Notes under the pieces: generated by a model | Seen by the model: only the letters and a program-made list of their open reading frames with translations | Told to the model about the DNA's origin: nothing | The model's database searches: none | Source of the DNA: Leptolyngbya sp. FACHB-261 | Lineage (GTDB): Bacteria > Cyanobacteriota > Cyanobacteriia > FACHB-261 | Assembly: GCF_014696065.1 (NCBI RefSeq) | Contig: NZ_JACJPL010000031.1 | Span: 62,001 to 126,000, forward strand | Reading direction: 5' to 3' | Length of the DNA: 64,000 bases | Made by a program: the position numbers and the translations under genes | Shown: positions 17,691 through 26,738 of the stretch, one piece after another | How positions within the stretch are numbered: position 1 is the stretch's first letter | How the letters are laid out: each line of letters begins with the position of its first letter

Positions 17691-19070
17691 ATGAGCGTCT
17701 CTGCTGAATTTCTTCAGGCACTGCAAGATATTGTTCCGGTTGGAGCGATACTCACCGATTTCGGTAGCCTGGAGCGTTTATCCAAAGACTATTACTGGTA
17801 CAGCCCCTGGCTGAAAGAGCAATTGGCCGACAAGCGGGCCGATGTTGTGGTGCAATGCACCACAGAAGCGCAAATCGTCGCGCTGCTGCGCTTGACCTAT
17901 CAGCATCGAGTGCCGATCACTGCTCGAGGCTTGGGTACCGGCAATTACGGCCAGATTGTGCCTTTGTATGGCGGGGTTCTGCTCGATCTCAAGCCGATGA
18001 ACCAGATCCTGGCATTCAGTAACGGCGGCGTGATCGCTGAGCCAGGGGTCAAACTCAGCACGATTGAGCAGGAGGGGCGTCAGCAGGGTCTAGAACTGCG
18101 TATGTACCCCAGCACCATCGGTACAGCTAGTATTGGTGGCTTTGTGGCTGGTGGCAGTGGGGGCATTGGTAGTATTGCTCACGGTGTCCTGCGTGATCGA
18201 GGCAACCTGCGTGCGCTGCGTCTGATCACAGCTGAAGCCGAGCCGCAAATTCTGGAATTGCGGGGACCCGAGATCGACCAAGCCCTTCATGCCTATGGCA
18301 CCAACGGCATCATTACTCAAGTCGATATGCCTTTAGCCCCTCGGGTAGACTGGCAGCAGTTGGCAGCTGGGTTTGGCAGCTGGCAGGCGGCGCACGACTT
18401 CACCTGGGCTGTTGCCTGCGCCACTGGTATTCAAAAGCGCATGATTGCAGGCTTAGAGCAGCCGATCGTGGCCTATGAAAAGCCCATTGCTGGCTACGCC
18501 AACCCAGATTTGCACACTGTGCTGCTGCTGATCTCACCCACAGATCTGCCTGAAGCCAAGTTGCTAGTTGCTGAACATGGGGGGGAAGTGACCGGTGAAG
18601 CTCCCCTATATGGCAAAGGCAGCCCAACCTTTAGTGACGCAACCTGGAACCACACTACTTTATGGGCCAAAAAACAGGATGACGCCCTGACCTACTTGCA
18701 GTGTGGCTTCACCGCCAATCGCACAGGCAGTTTAGAGCAGATGCAATTGCTGAAGACCAAATTTGGCGATGAGTTCCTGCTACACAGTGAGATGGTGCGA
18801 TTTCAGGGCAACGTGCAGTGCTGGGCGCTGCCGATTATCCGCTACAGCACTCGGGAACGACTTCAAGAAATGATCGATTACTGCGAGTCAATCGGTGTCT
18901 TTGTCTACAATCCGCACACTTACATCCTTGAAGACGGGGGGCATGATGCCGGCAATCCAGTTCAACTATCCTTCAAGCATCGAACGGACCCACGCGGTAT
19001 CTTAAACCCCGGCAAAATGCGCTTATTTCAGCAACCCGACCTCTACGGCTCTCCTGTTTTAGTTGAATAG
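17691..19070 (+). CDS. FAD-binding (PCMH/GlcD-type) oxidoreductase
   Basis: A 459-aa flavoenzyme of the FAD_binding_4/GlcD group. The N-terminal FAD domain has VPITARGLGTGNYGQ (pyrophosphate loop) and STIGTASIGGFVAGGSGGIG. The C-terminal part ends with HRTDPRGILNPGKM, the usual FAD-oxidase C-terminal signature. Such enzymes oxidise 2-hydroxyacids, sugars or alcohols; the substrate is unknown. GAGGGT lies 8 nt before the ATG. It is the first of five plus-strand metabolic genes that include a sulfonate-type transporter, though gaps of several hundred bases mean they are not all one transcript. Confidence 0.85.
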   Translation: MSVSAEFLQALQDIVPVGAILTDFGSLERLSKDYYWYSPWLKEQLADKRADVVVQCTTEAQIVALLRLTYQHRVPITARGLGTGNYGQIVPLYGGVLLDLKPMNQILAFSNGGVIAEPGVKLSTIEQEGRQQGLELRMYPSTIGTASIGGFVAGGSGGIGSIAHGVLRDRGNLRALRLITAEAEPQILELRGPEIDQALHAYGTNGIITQVDMPLAPRVDWQQLAAGFGSWQAAHDFTWAVACATGIQKRMIAGLEQPIVAYEKPIAGYANPDLHTVLLLISPTDLPEAKLLVAEHGGEVTGEAPLYGKGSPTFSDATWNHTTLWAKKQDDALTYLQCGFTANRTGSLEQMQLLKTKFGDEFLLHSEMVRFQGNVQCWALPIIRYSTRERLQEMIDYCESIGVFVYNPHTYILEDGGHDAGNPVQLSFKHRTDPRGILNPGKMRLFQQPDLYGSPVLVE

Positions 19071-19346
19071 CCAAGGCTTTAACTCGGGTCCATCGACTCT
19101 GACTGCTCCTTAGGCGCAAGAAGCTTGAGGCTTTGCAGTTGGAGTCCTCTACCTATAGGCCCATACTGCTTCTTACTGAGGTTTGAGTTCTAGCTGAGTT
19201 GGTTGATACGAGGGGGACAACGGCTAGCCCTTAAGTTCTATGCCGCCGCTAAATCCCCCTAAAGGCCAATGTAAAGAATTGTAAAACTTGTTGCTATACT
19301 ACTAGCTTGATAGGGCTTGTCAATACAAGAGATCTTGGAGTGTGTC

Positions 19347-20165
19347 ATGAGCCAATCATTGGTCAACTGCGATTTCAGCGCTAGAGACCTCGTTAAGGTC
19401 CGTGGTGCAATTGATGAGACACAAGTACTCACTACCTGGACAGGTTCTCTCTACGCTCTGGTTCCTGGCGAAGCCCGAAAGCATCTCTTCAACATTGTTG
19501 GCATGAACGTGGGGCGCTGCATTGAGAATCAGGATGGCACCTGGAATTTTGTATCGCGAGAGCTAACTTATTACACTGATATTCACACAGGCGAAATTGT
19601 ACGGAACTGGCAAAATCCCTGGACCGATGAGTGGCTACCAGTCGTGCATGTTGCCAACAATCCGGTACAGATTTGTCTCCAGGGAAACTACCCAGCAACA
19701 GTGGCAGGTGATGCGACCACTTTTATTTTCGATATGTTTTTAGATTATCCCAATCCCCTGGCTGGGGATGAGCGCTTCTCGGAGTACAGCCCAGAATCAA
19801 ACTATAAAGCTGCAGAGTTTTTTAAACTAACAGTACCGACTCAAGAGCTTTTAGATCCTCAGACAATTTCAATTAAGAACGTTTCAATCTCCTGGCATCG
19901 GCTCGGCCCCTGGTTGCCCTGGATGAAAATGGGAGCTAGACAGGGACAACTAATTTATAGTGCCTGCGGCAGCAAAGTCGAAAAATTCACCGATCTACCT
20001 CAGGTAATACAGGAAGAAATTGACACGCGCATTCCTCTGTATCGCAATGCGCCAGAGCTACGTTTAGCGCAGAAAAATATGACGTCGTGGTTCTATTTTA
20101 AGCGTCATTTCAAGGCTTACCTACGCGGCGAAACCTTCCCTGTTCCGGAATTGGCTCCTGCTTAA
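19347..20165 (+). CDS. DUF1838 family protein
   Basis: A 272-aa protein of the DUF1838 family. Conserved-looking stretches are RELTYYTDIHTGEIVRNW, NPWTDEWLPVVHVANNPV, LDYPNPLAGD and MTSWFYFKRHFKAYLRG. No signal peptide or membrane helix. Function is unestablished. The ATG at 19347 has GGAG 7 nt upstream; a TTG at 19317 is also in frame but less likely. TATACT at 19298-19303 could be its -10 element. It lies between the FAD oxidase and the ABC transporter, which suggests a role in the same substrate pathway. Confidence 0.85.
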   Translation: MSQSLVNCDFSARDLVKVRGAIDETQVLTTWTGSLYALVPGEARKHLFNIVGMNVGRCIENQDGTWNFVSRELTYYTDIHTGEIVRNWQNPWTDEWLPVVHVANNPVQICLQGNYPATVAGDATTFIFDMFLDYPNPLAGDERFSEYSPESNYKAAEFFKLTVPTQELLDPQTISIKNVSISWHRLGPWLPWMKMGARQGQLIYSACGSKVEKFTDLPQVIQEEIDTRIPLYRNAPELRLAQKNMTSWFYFKRHFKAYLRGETFPVPELAPA

Positions 20166-20844
20166 GCAATCTCGATTGGGAGAATTCTGGAAGCTAAACG
20201 TCAACTCATTAGAATTACAGCTTAACGGGCGAATTATGCCCTTGTGGCTTGAGAAAACCCTGTTGGGACAATCTCTCGGGTTTGCCCCAATTTTTGGCGC
20301 AAGGACTTCCGCTACAGAATCCACATCCTGTTATTGCCCAGCACTTCTACATTTATATAGGCGGCTGTAAATGGACCTAGAGCCAATTCTGGCCGCTGAA
20401 CGGTCACTCAGCCGGTAATTCGGGCCAACAATTCAGTTCGAGTATAACTCTCACTTGCTTTTTGCCCCGGCCTGTGAGAAACTGCCGCTTGACCCTGCGA
20501 TAAGCACGGTATTTCGCCCATATTACCGTAGATTATCCTCCGCCCCACAGGTATTACACATCTGCAGAGGGGGGCGCTACTGGCACAGTTTTTCTCATTT
20601 GTGGGGCGACGATGACGACGGCTAGCAAAACCTACGCCACTGGGCCCAGCAGTAAGGGCAGCATGAGGGACCAATCCTTGAGTTCTGCTCCTGCAAAATA
20701 TCTTGTTCTAGCTGGAGCGGTGAAAACCTAGAGGGGAGTGGTTGCAATAGCTTTGTAGCTCACCCCATTTCATGGGGAGCACGGACTGGATTTCGAAAAC
20801 CTGTTGAATGACCTGTTGAATCAAAATCTGTTGGACGTGAGACG
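20166..20844. other. Intergenic region (679 bp) before the sulfonate-type transporter
   Basis: No gene supported. Open frames here are Cys/Arg/Pro-rich shadows. The stretch ends in a stem-loop CCCCATTTCATGGGG (20762-20776) about 70 nt before the transporter ATG, which may be a leader structure, and TGTTGAATGACCTGTTGAATC (about 20800-20822) contains a short direct repeat. I do not recognise a known riboswitch. Confidence 0.45.
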
Positions 20845-21846
20845 ATGAGAAAGCTAATTTTGCCGATCAAGCGGCAATTCGTATGTCTATTTTTAGCGGC
20901 GGCGTTTGTATTCAGTGTAGTGAGTGGTTGCCGTAGTTCAACTGCCGATGCGCTAGCCACAGTTCGCGTAGACTATGCCTACTACAACCCGCTCAGCCTA
21001 GTTTTGAAAGAGAAGAAATGGCTGGAAGAGGAGTTTGCACAAGACGGCGTCAAAGTTGAGTGGGTCCTCAGTCAGGGCAGCAACAAAGCACTGGAGTTTC
21101 TCAACAGCAACAGTATTGATTTCGGTTCCACCGCTGGTGCCGCAGCTTTGATTGGCAAAGCGAATGGCAACCCGATCAAATCTGTTTATGTCTACTCCAA
21201 GCCGGAATGGACCGCGTTAGTTACTCAAGCCAATTCCAGCATTAACAAATTGGAAGACTTGAAAGGCAAACGGCTGGCAGCTACCCGTGGCACAGATCCC
21301 TATGTCTTCTTGCTGCGGGCCCTCGACAGTGTTGGCTTAAGTGAGAAAGATGTTGAGCTGATTCAGCTGCAGCATGCGGATGGCAGAGCCGCCTTAGAAA
21401 AAGGCGATGTGGATGCTTGGGCTGGTTTAGATCCGCATATGGCTAAGACGGAAGTTGAAAAAGGCTCTCGCCTGTTCTTCCGCAACCCGGATTGGAATAC
21501 TTACGGTGTACTCAATGTGCGAGAAGCATTCGCTAAAGAGCATCCAGAATCAGTCGAGCGGGTGATTCGAGCCTATGAGAAGGCACGCAAGTGGTCTCTA
21601 GAAAATCGCGCTGACCTCAAGGCAATTTGGGCCAGAGAGGCCAAGCTCAGCGACCCAGTTGCGACTAAGCAGCTCGAACGCGTTGGTTTAGACAACTCAA
21701 CAATTGGCGACACCCAGAAGCAGGCGATCAACGCGGCTGGTGATGTTCTGAAAAAGAGTGGAGTGATTCAAGCCTCCACAGACGTGCAAAAAACTGTGGA
21801 CGAGCTGATTGATCCGCAATATGTCACCAAAGTTTCTCAGCAATAA
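20845..21846 (+). CDS. ABC transporter substrate-binding lipoprotein, sulfonate type (SsuA-like)
   Basis: A 333-aa exported binding protein. The N-terminus is a lipoprotein signal ending in the lipobox VVSGC. The body is an NMT1/SsuA-like type II periplasmic fold: VDYAYYNPLSLVLKEKKWLEE, FLNSNSIDFGSTAGAAAL, LKGKRLAATRGTDPYVFLLRAL, LEKGDVDAWAGLDPHMA. This matches aliphatic-sulfonate binding proteins, though taurine, nitrate or thiamine-precursor relatives share the fold. Permease and ATPase genes follow directly. Confidence 0.88.
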   Translation: MRKLILPIKRQFVCLFLAAAFVFSVVSGCRSSTADALATVRVDYAYYNPLSLVLKEKKWLEEEFAQDGVKVEWVLSQGSNKALEFLNSNSIDFGSTAGAAALIGKANGNPIKSVYVYSKPEWTALVTQANSSINKLEDLKGKRLAATRGTDPYVFLLRALDSVGLSEKDVELIQLQHADGRAALEKGDVDAWAGLDPHMAKTEVEKGSRLFFRNPDWNTYGVLNVREAFAKEHPESVERVIRAYEKARKWSLENRADLKAIWAREAKLSDPVATKQLERVGLDNSTIGDTQKQAINAAGDVLKKSGVIQASTDVQKTVDELIDPQYVTKVSQQ

Positions 21847-21857
21847 GTGAACCGAGC

Positions 21858-22739
21858 ATGAGCAACTCCCGTAAATCAGCAGGATGGTTTTCAAGCCCGC
21901 GCCCAAGCAATACTGTTCTATCCAAGGCATCCAACCCATTACAACTATTGAGCAAACGCAAAGGCAGACAAAGCTCAAGGTTGAACTGGGCAACTGGGCT
22001 GATTGTGCCTGCCATCTTGCTGATCCTGTGGGAGATTCTGTCGCGAACTGGCGTGTTTGCAGCCAATTTACTGCCAGCTCCTTCGGTAGTGCTGCTAACT
22101 ATTGTTGACTTAGCAGTAGACGGCGATTTACTACACCACATTGGTGCTACTCTTTCTCGGCTCTTGCTAGGTTTTTTAGTGGGTGCGGGTTTGGCAACGA
22201 TTTTAGGCGCGCTAACTGGTTATTCGCACGCTGCGCGTCAGTTACTAGATCCTCTGTTGCAAGCCCTGCGCAATATCCCTTCGCTGGCCTGGGTGCCGCT
22301 GTTTATTCTATGGATGGGCATTTATGAAACTTCAAAAATAGCCTTGATTGCGGTGGGTGTTTTCTTTCCGATCTATCTCAATTTAATGAGCGGCATTCAG
22401 AATGTTGACCGCAAGCTAGTCGAGGTTGGCCGCATCTACCGCTTGAAGGGATTTCAGCTGGTTCGCCGTGTTTTTTTACCGGCAACACTGCCCGCTTACA
22501 TTCTCGGTTTGCGGGGCGGATTAGGGCTAGGTTGGATGTTCGTGGTTGCGGCAGAAATTATGGGGGCCAGTCAGGGTTTAGGTTTCCTGATGACTGATGG
22601 ACAAGCCACAGGCCGCCCCGCAATGATTCTGGCGAGCATTCTTCTGTTTGCTGTTTTTGGCAAATTGACCGATGCAGTTCTCGCGCATTTTGGACAGCGC
22701 CTGCTGAAGTGGCAAGACTCATACGGCTCACGCTCCTAA
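21858..22739 (+). CDS. ABC transporter permease, sulfonate type (SsuC-like)
   Basis: A 293-aa inner-membrane permease of the BPD_transp_1 family with about six TM helices after a 50-residue cytoplasmic N-terminus. The EAA loop reads VGRIYRLKGFQLVRRVFLPA. It starts 11 bp after the binding-protein gene and is clearly co-transcribed. SsuC-like permeases form a homodimer with the ATPase encoded next. Confidence 0.88.
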   Translation: MSNSRKSAGWFSSPRPSNTVLSKASNPLQLLSKRKGRQSSRLNWATGLIVPAILLILWEILSRTGVFAANLLPAPSVVLLTIVDLAVDGDLLHHIGATLSRLLLGFLVGAGLATILGALTGYSHAARQLLDPLLQALRNIPSLAWVPLFILWMGIYETSKIALIAVGVFFPIYLNLMSGIQNVDRKLVEVGRIYRLKGFQLVRRVFLPATLPAYILGLRGGLGLGWMFVVAAEIMGASQGLGFLMTDGQATGRPAMILASILLFAVFGKLTDAVLAHFGQRLLKWQDSYGSRS

Positions 22740-22800
22740 AATCCAGGGTCAATCAAGAGCTGGCAAACTAAAAAATTATGCAAAATTTGTTGAGAAATTT

Positions 22801-23553
22801 ATGCTGAGGCTGGACGAGATTCACAAACAATTTGACAACGGCTTCACTGCCTTGGCATCAATTAATCTGCGAGTCCAGCCTGGCGAAGTGGTCAGCTTAG
22901 TGGGAACAAGCGGCTGTGGCAAAAGCACCTTGCTGCGCATTATCTCAGGTCTGGACACGCCAACTTCAGGAGGAGTTTGGATTGGTAACCAAGCTATTAT
23001 TGAACCCCACCCTGAGATCGGCATTATTTTCCAAGAACCTCGGCTAATGCCCTGGTTAACGGTGCAAGAAAATGTAAAATTTGGTTTGAGAAAATTAGTC
23101 AAAGCTGAACAGGAAAGACTGGCTCACGAGGCAATTGCCAAGGTAGGCTTAGTCGAATTTGCCCAGGCCCTACCGCGTCAGCTGTCGGGTGGTATGGCCC
23201 AACGAGCTGCGATTGCCAGAGCTCTGGTAACTCAACCCTCGATTTTGCTACTGGATGAGCCTTTCAGCGCTCTGGATGCCTTTACTCGCATGAAGTTGCA
23301 GGAACATCTCTTAGAAATTTGGCAAGATGATCAGCCAACCATGATTCTAGTGACTCACGACATCGAAGAGGCTCTAGTTTTGAGCGATCGAGTTGTGGTT
23401 ATGCGAGGCAATCCAGGCCGAATCCATCAAGAGTTTGTGCCCAACCTTCCCAGGCCACGCAAGCGAACCGAGCTGAGTTTTCAGCATTGGAAGGAACGAC
23501 TACTGAGCGAATTAGATCTATCGTTTACTGATTCACCCTTGGCTGAGGTTTAG
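22801..23553 (+). CDS. ABC transporter ATP-binding protein, sulfonate type (SsuB-like)
   Basis: A 250-aa ABC ATPase. Walker A GTSGCGKS, Q-loop FQEPRLMPW, signature LSGGMAQR, Walker B ILLLDEP, D-loop SALD and H-loop THD are all intact. The FQEPRLMPW Q-loop and the length are typical of nitrate/sulfonate/taurine importers. It lies 61 bp after the permease gene and completes a full importer. Confidence 0.9.
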   Translation: MLRLDEIHKQFDNGFTALASINLRVQPGEVVSLVGTSGCGKSTLLRIISGLDTPTSGGVWIGNQAIIEPHPEIGIIFQEPRLMPWLTVQENVKFGLRKLVKAEQERLAHEAIAKVGLVEFAQALPRQLSGGMAQRAAIARALVTQPSILLLDEPFSALDAFTRMKLQEHLLEIWQDDQPTMILVTHDIEEALVLSDRVVVMRGNPGRIHQEFVPNLPRPRKRTELSFQHWKERLLSELDLSFTDSPLAEV

Positions 23554-23645
23554 CCAACCTCCACCTCCCAAACTCCAACGAAAGCCTATCTAAGTAGGAT
23601 GGTCTGGGCCCAAGCCGCCGCTGCACTCATAACCGTATTTTCAGT

Positions 23646-24827
23646 ATGCAACTAGCCACTCAAGAGTTAACAGATTACAACGCTGTGGCAAAAGCCTTAG
23701 CCCAGGAATTTGCCACAACAGCGGCAGAACGGGATGCCAAGGGAGGCACAGCCCAGCATGAACGCGATCAATTGCGCCAGAGCGGCCTACTGAAGCTCAT
23801 GGTTCCTCAAGAATATGGGGGGATAGGGACAACCTGGGTTCAAACCTTGGGCATCGTGCGGGAGTTTGCCAAGGTTGACAGTTCGATTGCTCATATTTTC
23901 TCCTACCATCACCTCAGCGTAGTGGTCCCCCACCTGTTTGGTACTCCCGAACAGAAAGAGCGCTACTACTTACAAACCACCCGCAATAATTGGTTTTGGT
24001 GCAATGCATTTAACCCTCTAGATCGGCGTGTGACTTTAACAGCAGAGGGAAAACAGTTTCGACTCAATGGGACCAAAAGCTTTTGCTCTGGCTCCAAAGA
24101 TTCCGATCTCATTCCAGTGTCAGCCGTGCGCGAGGGCGACACCAAATTGGCCGTTGTAGTTGTGCCTACGGCGCGTGCGGGTATCACAGTCCATGACGAC
24201 TGGGACAATATGGGTCAGCGCCAAACGGATAGTGGCAGCATTACATTCGACAACGTTTTAGTTGAAGCTAGCGAAATTTTGGGACCGCCCGGTCCCTTCG
24301 GCAGTCCTTTTGGCACTCTGCGCTCCTGCCTGACACAAATTACCTTCGCCAATATCTATTTAGGAATTGCTCAGGGTGCCTTTGCTGCGGCAAAGCAGTA
24401 CACTGCCAGCACCACGAGACCCTGGTTGACCTCAGGGGTCGAGCAGGCCACTGAAGATCCTTACATCCTGCAACACTACGGCGAGATGTGGACGAATCTG
24501 AGTGGAGCTGAAGCCTTAGTCGATAAAGCAACCCAGTTGGTACAAACGGCTTGGGAGCAGGGAGAGCAACTCACGGCTGAGCAGCGAGGAGAATGTGCCC
24601 TCGCGATCGCCATTGCTAAAATCTCAGCCACCCGCATTGGCCTGGACGTCACTAGCCGGATCTTTGAGGTCATGGGCAGCCGGTCCACGGCAGCTAAATA
24701 CCGATTTGATCGTTACTGGCGTAACCTGCGCACCTTCACCCTGCACGATCCTGTTGATTACAAAGTGCGGGATGTGGGCGATTGGGCTCTCAATGATCAG
24801 CTGCCCACGCCTAATTTTTACTCCTAG
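23646..24827 (+). CDS. Acyl-CoA dehydrogenase-fold flavoprotein, DszC/SfnB-like
   Basis: A 393-aa protein with the acyl-CoA dehydrogenase fold: N-terminal helices (GGIGTTWVQTLGIVREFAKVD), middle beta domain (FRLNGTKSFCSGS, DNMGQRQTDSGSITFDNVLV) and C-terminal helices ending RNLRTFTLHDPVDYKVRDVG. The motif NWFWCNAFNPLDRR and overall pattern are closer to the DszC/SfnB group of FMN-dependent sulfur monooxygenases than to true acyl-CoA dehydrogenases; the catalytic Glu of the latter is not evident. Next to a sulfonate-type importer, it may oxidise an organosulfur compound to release sulfur. Substrate and flavin reductase partner are unknown. Confidence 0.8.
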   Translation: MQLATQELTDYNAVAKALAQEFATTAAERDAKGGTAQHERDQLRQSGLLKLMVPQEYGGIGTTWVQTLGIVREFAKVDSSIAHIFSYHHLSVVVPHLFGTPEQKERYYLQTTRNNWFWCNAFNPLDRRVTLTAEGKQFRLNGTKSFCSGSKDSDLIPVSAVREGDTKLAVVVVPTARAGITVHDDWDNMGQRQTDSGSITFDNVLVEASEILGPPGPFGSPFGTLRSCLTQITFANIYLGIAQGAFAAAKQYTASTTRPWLTSGVEQATEDPYILQHYGEMWTNLSGAEALVDKATQLVQTAWEQGEQLTAEQRGECALAIAIAKISATRIGLDVTSRIFEVMGSRSTAAKYRFDRYWRNLRTFTLHDPVDYKVRDVGDWALNDQLPTPNFYS

Positions 24828-24892
24828 ATTTTCACTGCTGGCTATCCTACTTCCAGTTCACTGCCTTCCAGCCAATCAGGAAGGGAGCGCGA

Positions 24893-25588
24893 CTAAAGCC
24901 CAGATGGAAACGTAAAGGGCACTGGCTGCGTAATCGGTTTACCGTAAACCACAGTAATTTGCGCCTTCTCAGTCAAGGGAATCTCCCAAGGATTACCCTG
25001 ATAGAGGCTGCCATTGAGCCAAACTTGGCTGGGCTTTGCCGCAGCCACCACCGAACTCAGTAGGTTCTGGTCTACCGTGTTTGTGGAACGCCAAATATCC
25101 AGGAATTGGCCCAGAACAAACGAACGTTTCTGAGGAGCTTCGACATGGATAATGCCATCTGGGCTATGAGAATGTAACCAATAGAGGCAAGGTCCTTGCG
25201 GGTTGATTCCAACGTTGGCCGGCGCATAAACAGTCTTACCGTCCACCACAAAGTTCAAATATTGATGAGTGTGCTCGACTACCCCTTCGGCAGCATCACA
25301 AGTAATGCCATTAATTTCGGTGCCTAAGGGACGAGCGGAGGCATTACTGGCCCAAGCAGCTGGCCAATTGCGTTCAACCGGAGCATTCTCGCCAATCGCG
25401 TTTTGGGGTGTACTTTTAGATATCTCTTGCTGCTTCTGCAGCAGAACTCCCGCGCCCACGGCAACTAGAGCGGTAGAGATACCAGCAACACCCAAGGCAA
25501 TCAGCCGCTTACGGCGTGCTTTGGCCTGACGCATGCGAGCGGCTGTACCGCGAGCGCTTTTACTTTGTTCACTGTCTGCTGTACTCAT
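24893..25588 (-). CDS. Membrane-anchored His-motif protein, unknown function
   Basis: A 231-aa protein. A basic cytoplasmic N-terminus (ARMRQAKARRKR) leads to one TM helix (LIALGVAGISTALVAVGAGV), so the rest lies in the periplasm or lumen. The outer domain has GITCDAAEGVVEHTHQYLNF, then YWLHSHSPDGIIHVEAP and GQFLDIW. The clustered His (HTH, HSH, IIHVE) suggest a metal or ligand site. Similar H-rich domains occur as uncharacterised proteins in cyanobacteria, actinobacteria and archaea as far as I recall. It converges on the DszC-like gene with a 65-bp gap. Confidence 0.7.
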   Translation of the reverse strand: MSTADSEQSKSARGTAARMRQAKARRKRLIALGVAGISTALVAVGAGVLLQKQQEISKSTPQNAIGENAPVERNWPAAWASNASARPLGTEINGITCDAAEGVVEHTHQYLNFVVDGKTVYAPANVGINPQGPCLYWLHSHSPDGIIHVEAPQKRSFVLGQFLDIWRSTNTVDQNLLSSVVAAAKPSQVWLNGSLYQGNPWEIPLTEKAQITVVYGKPITQPVPFTFPSGL

Positions 25589-25736
25589 GCTGATGTGCTC
25601 GTCCGGGGCTAGCGATTGAGATTGAAAGATTGCTCTCCTCTCTCATCATGCTCCAGTCGTCTAGGCAACCTGAGTACTGATAGGTAGGCACCCAGGTTGG
25701 TTACCTGATTTAAGAAAGCAGGCTCCAACGGCACCG

Positions 25737-26672
25737 CTAAGACGCCTTAGTCGTTTGAGAGCGCAGCCAGGTCAGAAACTGTTCGCACTCTTGAGGACTG
25801 AGATCGCGGGCAGTCTTCCCTTGAAAGCGACGATTGAGAAATGCCCGCACTTCATCAATGCTGAGTCCTGCGCGGCGACGCTCTTGATTAAATAGCTCCA
25901 GCAGATCGGGTTCGACTGAGGCTAAAAGCTGGGAGTTAGGAGCTAGCTTGGCTGGCACGTCAACTCGATCTAGCCCCAAGCTTTTCCACAACGCTGCCCG
26001 ATTCTCTTCGGGTGTTCCTTGTAGAGTGCGTCCCAGGCGACCGGTTCGGTCTTTGGCAAAGGCCTCCTGACTAGGGCGGCTGATCAAGCTATAACGTCCG
26101 CTGCTTTCTGAGAGATACAGCACCACATCTGCCCAGCCTTCTAGCCACAAGCGCAGTTTTTCGCGCAGATCGACTCGATATTGACGCAACGGCTCGCGGC
26201 TGCCAGATCGACCCGGTACCACTACGCGCTGTACATGTGCACTCAGAGCTAGATGTACACCCAAGCCGCGCAATGTCTCCAAAGTCCCTTTAAAAGACGT
26301 GTACAAGCGCCCATGCTCTTGCCACTGGGGATCGTGACCTGCAAGCAAGACCCAGAGCGCATCCAACGTATCTAAGGCAACGGTTTCAAACGGGCAGTCT
26401 TGTTTCAGCGCCTCGACCAGGGCACAGAAATCAGCCCAATTGCGGACTTCCGCTACAGTCGCGCCTGGAGGGATCTGTTTGTGGTGGGTACTACCCTCCA
26501 CGTCGATGACGAGTGGACGAGGAAAACTCAACAGCAAGCTGCTCTTACCAGAGCCCGCTAATCCAGAAACAACCCAGGTTAAAGGGGCTGAACGGTTAGG
26601 GCTGACCACAAATCGCTTGAGAACAGAGCTGGCAGCAACTTCTTGCGCAGAGGTCGGAACAGGCTGAAACAT
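25737..26672 (-). CDS. RecA-fold ATPase (AAA_24/Sak4-like), second gene of a LexA-box operon
   Basis: A 311-aa P-loop NTPase. Walker A is SGLAGSGKSS; a Walker B-like strand FETVALDTLDALW follows; LALSAHVQRVVVPG resembles the sensor strand of RecA-like recombination NTPases such as phage Sak4. PLVIDVEGSTHHKQIP matches the AAA_24 pattern. The C-terminal part (FLNRRFQGKTARDLSPQECEQFL) looks like a separate small helical domain. The ATG at 26672 is preferred to a TTG at 26702. It lies 66 bp after an unknown gene and, through it, under a promoter overlapped by a cyanobacterial LexA box, which suggests a DNA repair or recombination role. Other P-loop functions remain possible. Confidence 0.75.
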   Translation of the reverse strand: MFQPVPTSAQEVAASSVLKRFVVSPNRSAPLTWVVSGLAGSGKSSLLLSFPRPLVIDVEGSTHHKQIPPGATVAEVRNWADFCALVEALKQDCPFETVALDTLDALWVLLAGHDPQWQEHGRLYTSFKGTLETLRGLGVHLALSAHVQRVVVPGRSGSREPLRQYRVDLREKLRLWLEGWADVVLYLSESSGRYSLISRPSQEAFAKDRTGRLGRTLQGTPEENRAALWKSLGLDRVDVPAKLAPNSQLLASVEPDLLELFNQERRRAGLSIDEVRAFLNRRFQGKTARDLSPQECEQFLTWLRSQTTKAS

Positions 26673-26738
26673 AGTGGGTACCAAGGGTAACAGAACCAAC
26701 AAACAACAGCCGTCCAGCCCACGCCAGGCGAGTGGCTG

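Noticed and set aside
20408-20674. 88-aa minus-strand open frame
   Set aside because: Low-complexity Arg/Ser/Cys composition without a ribosome site or conserved look.
20440-20790. Riboswitch upstream of the sulfonate-type transporter
   Set aside because: Checked for SAM, cobalamin and related core motifs by eye; only a small hairpin was found.
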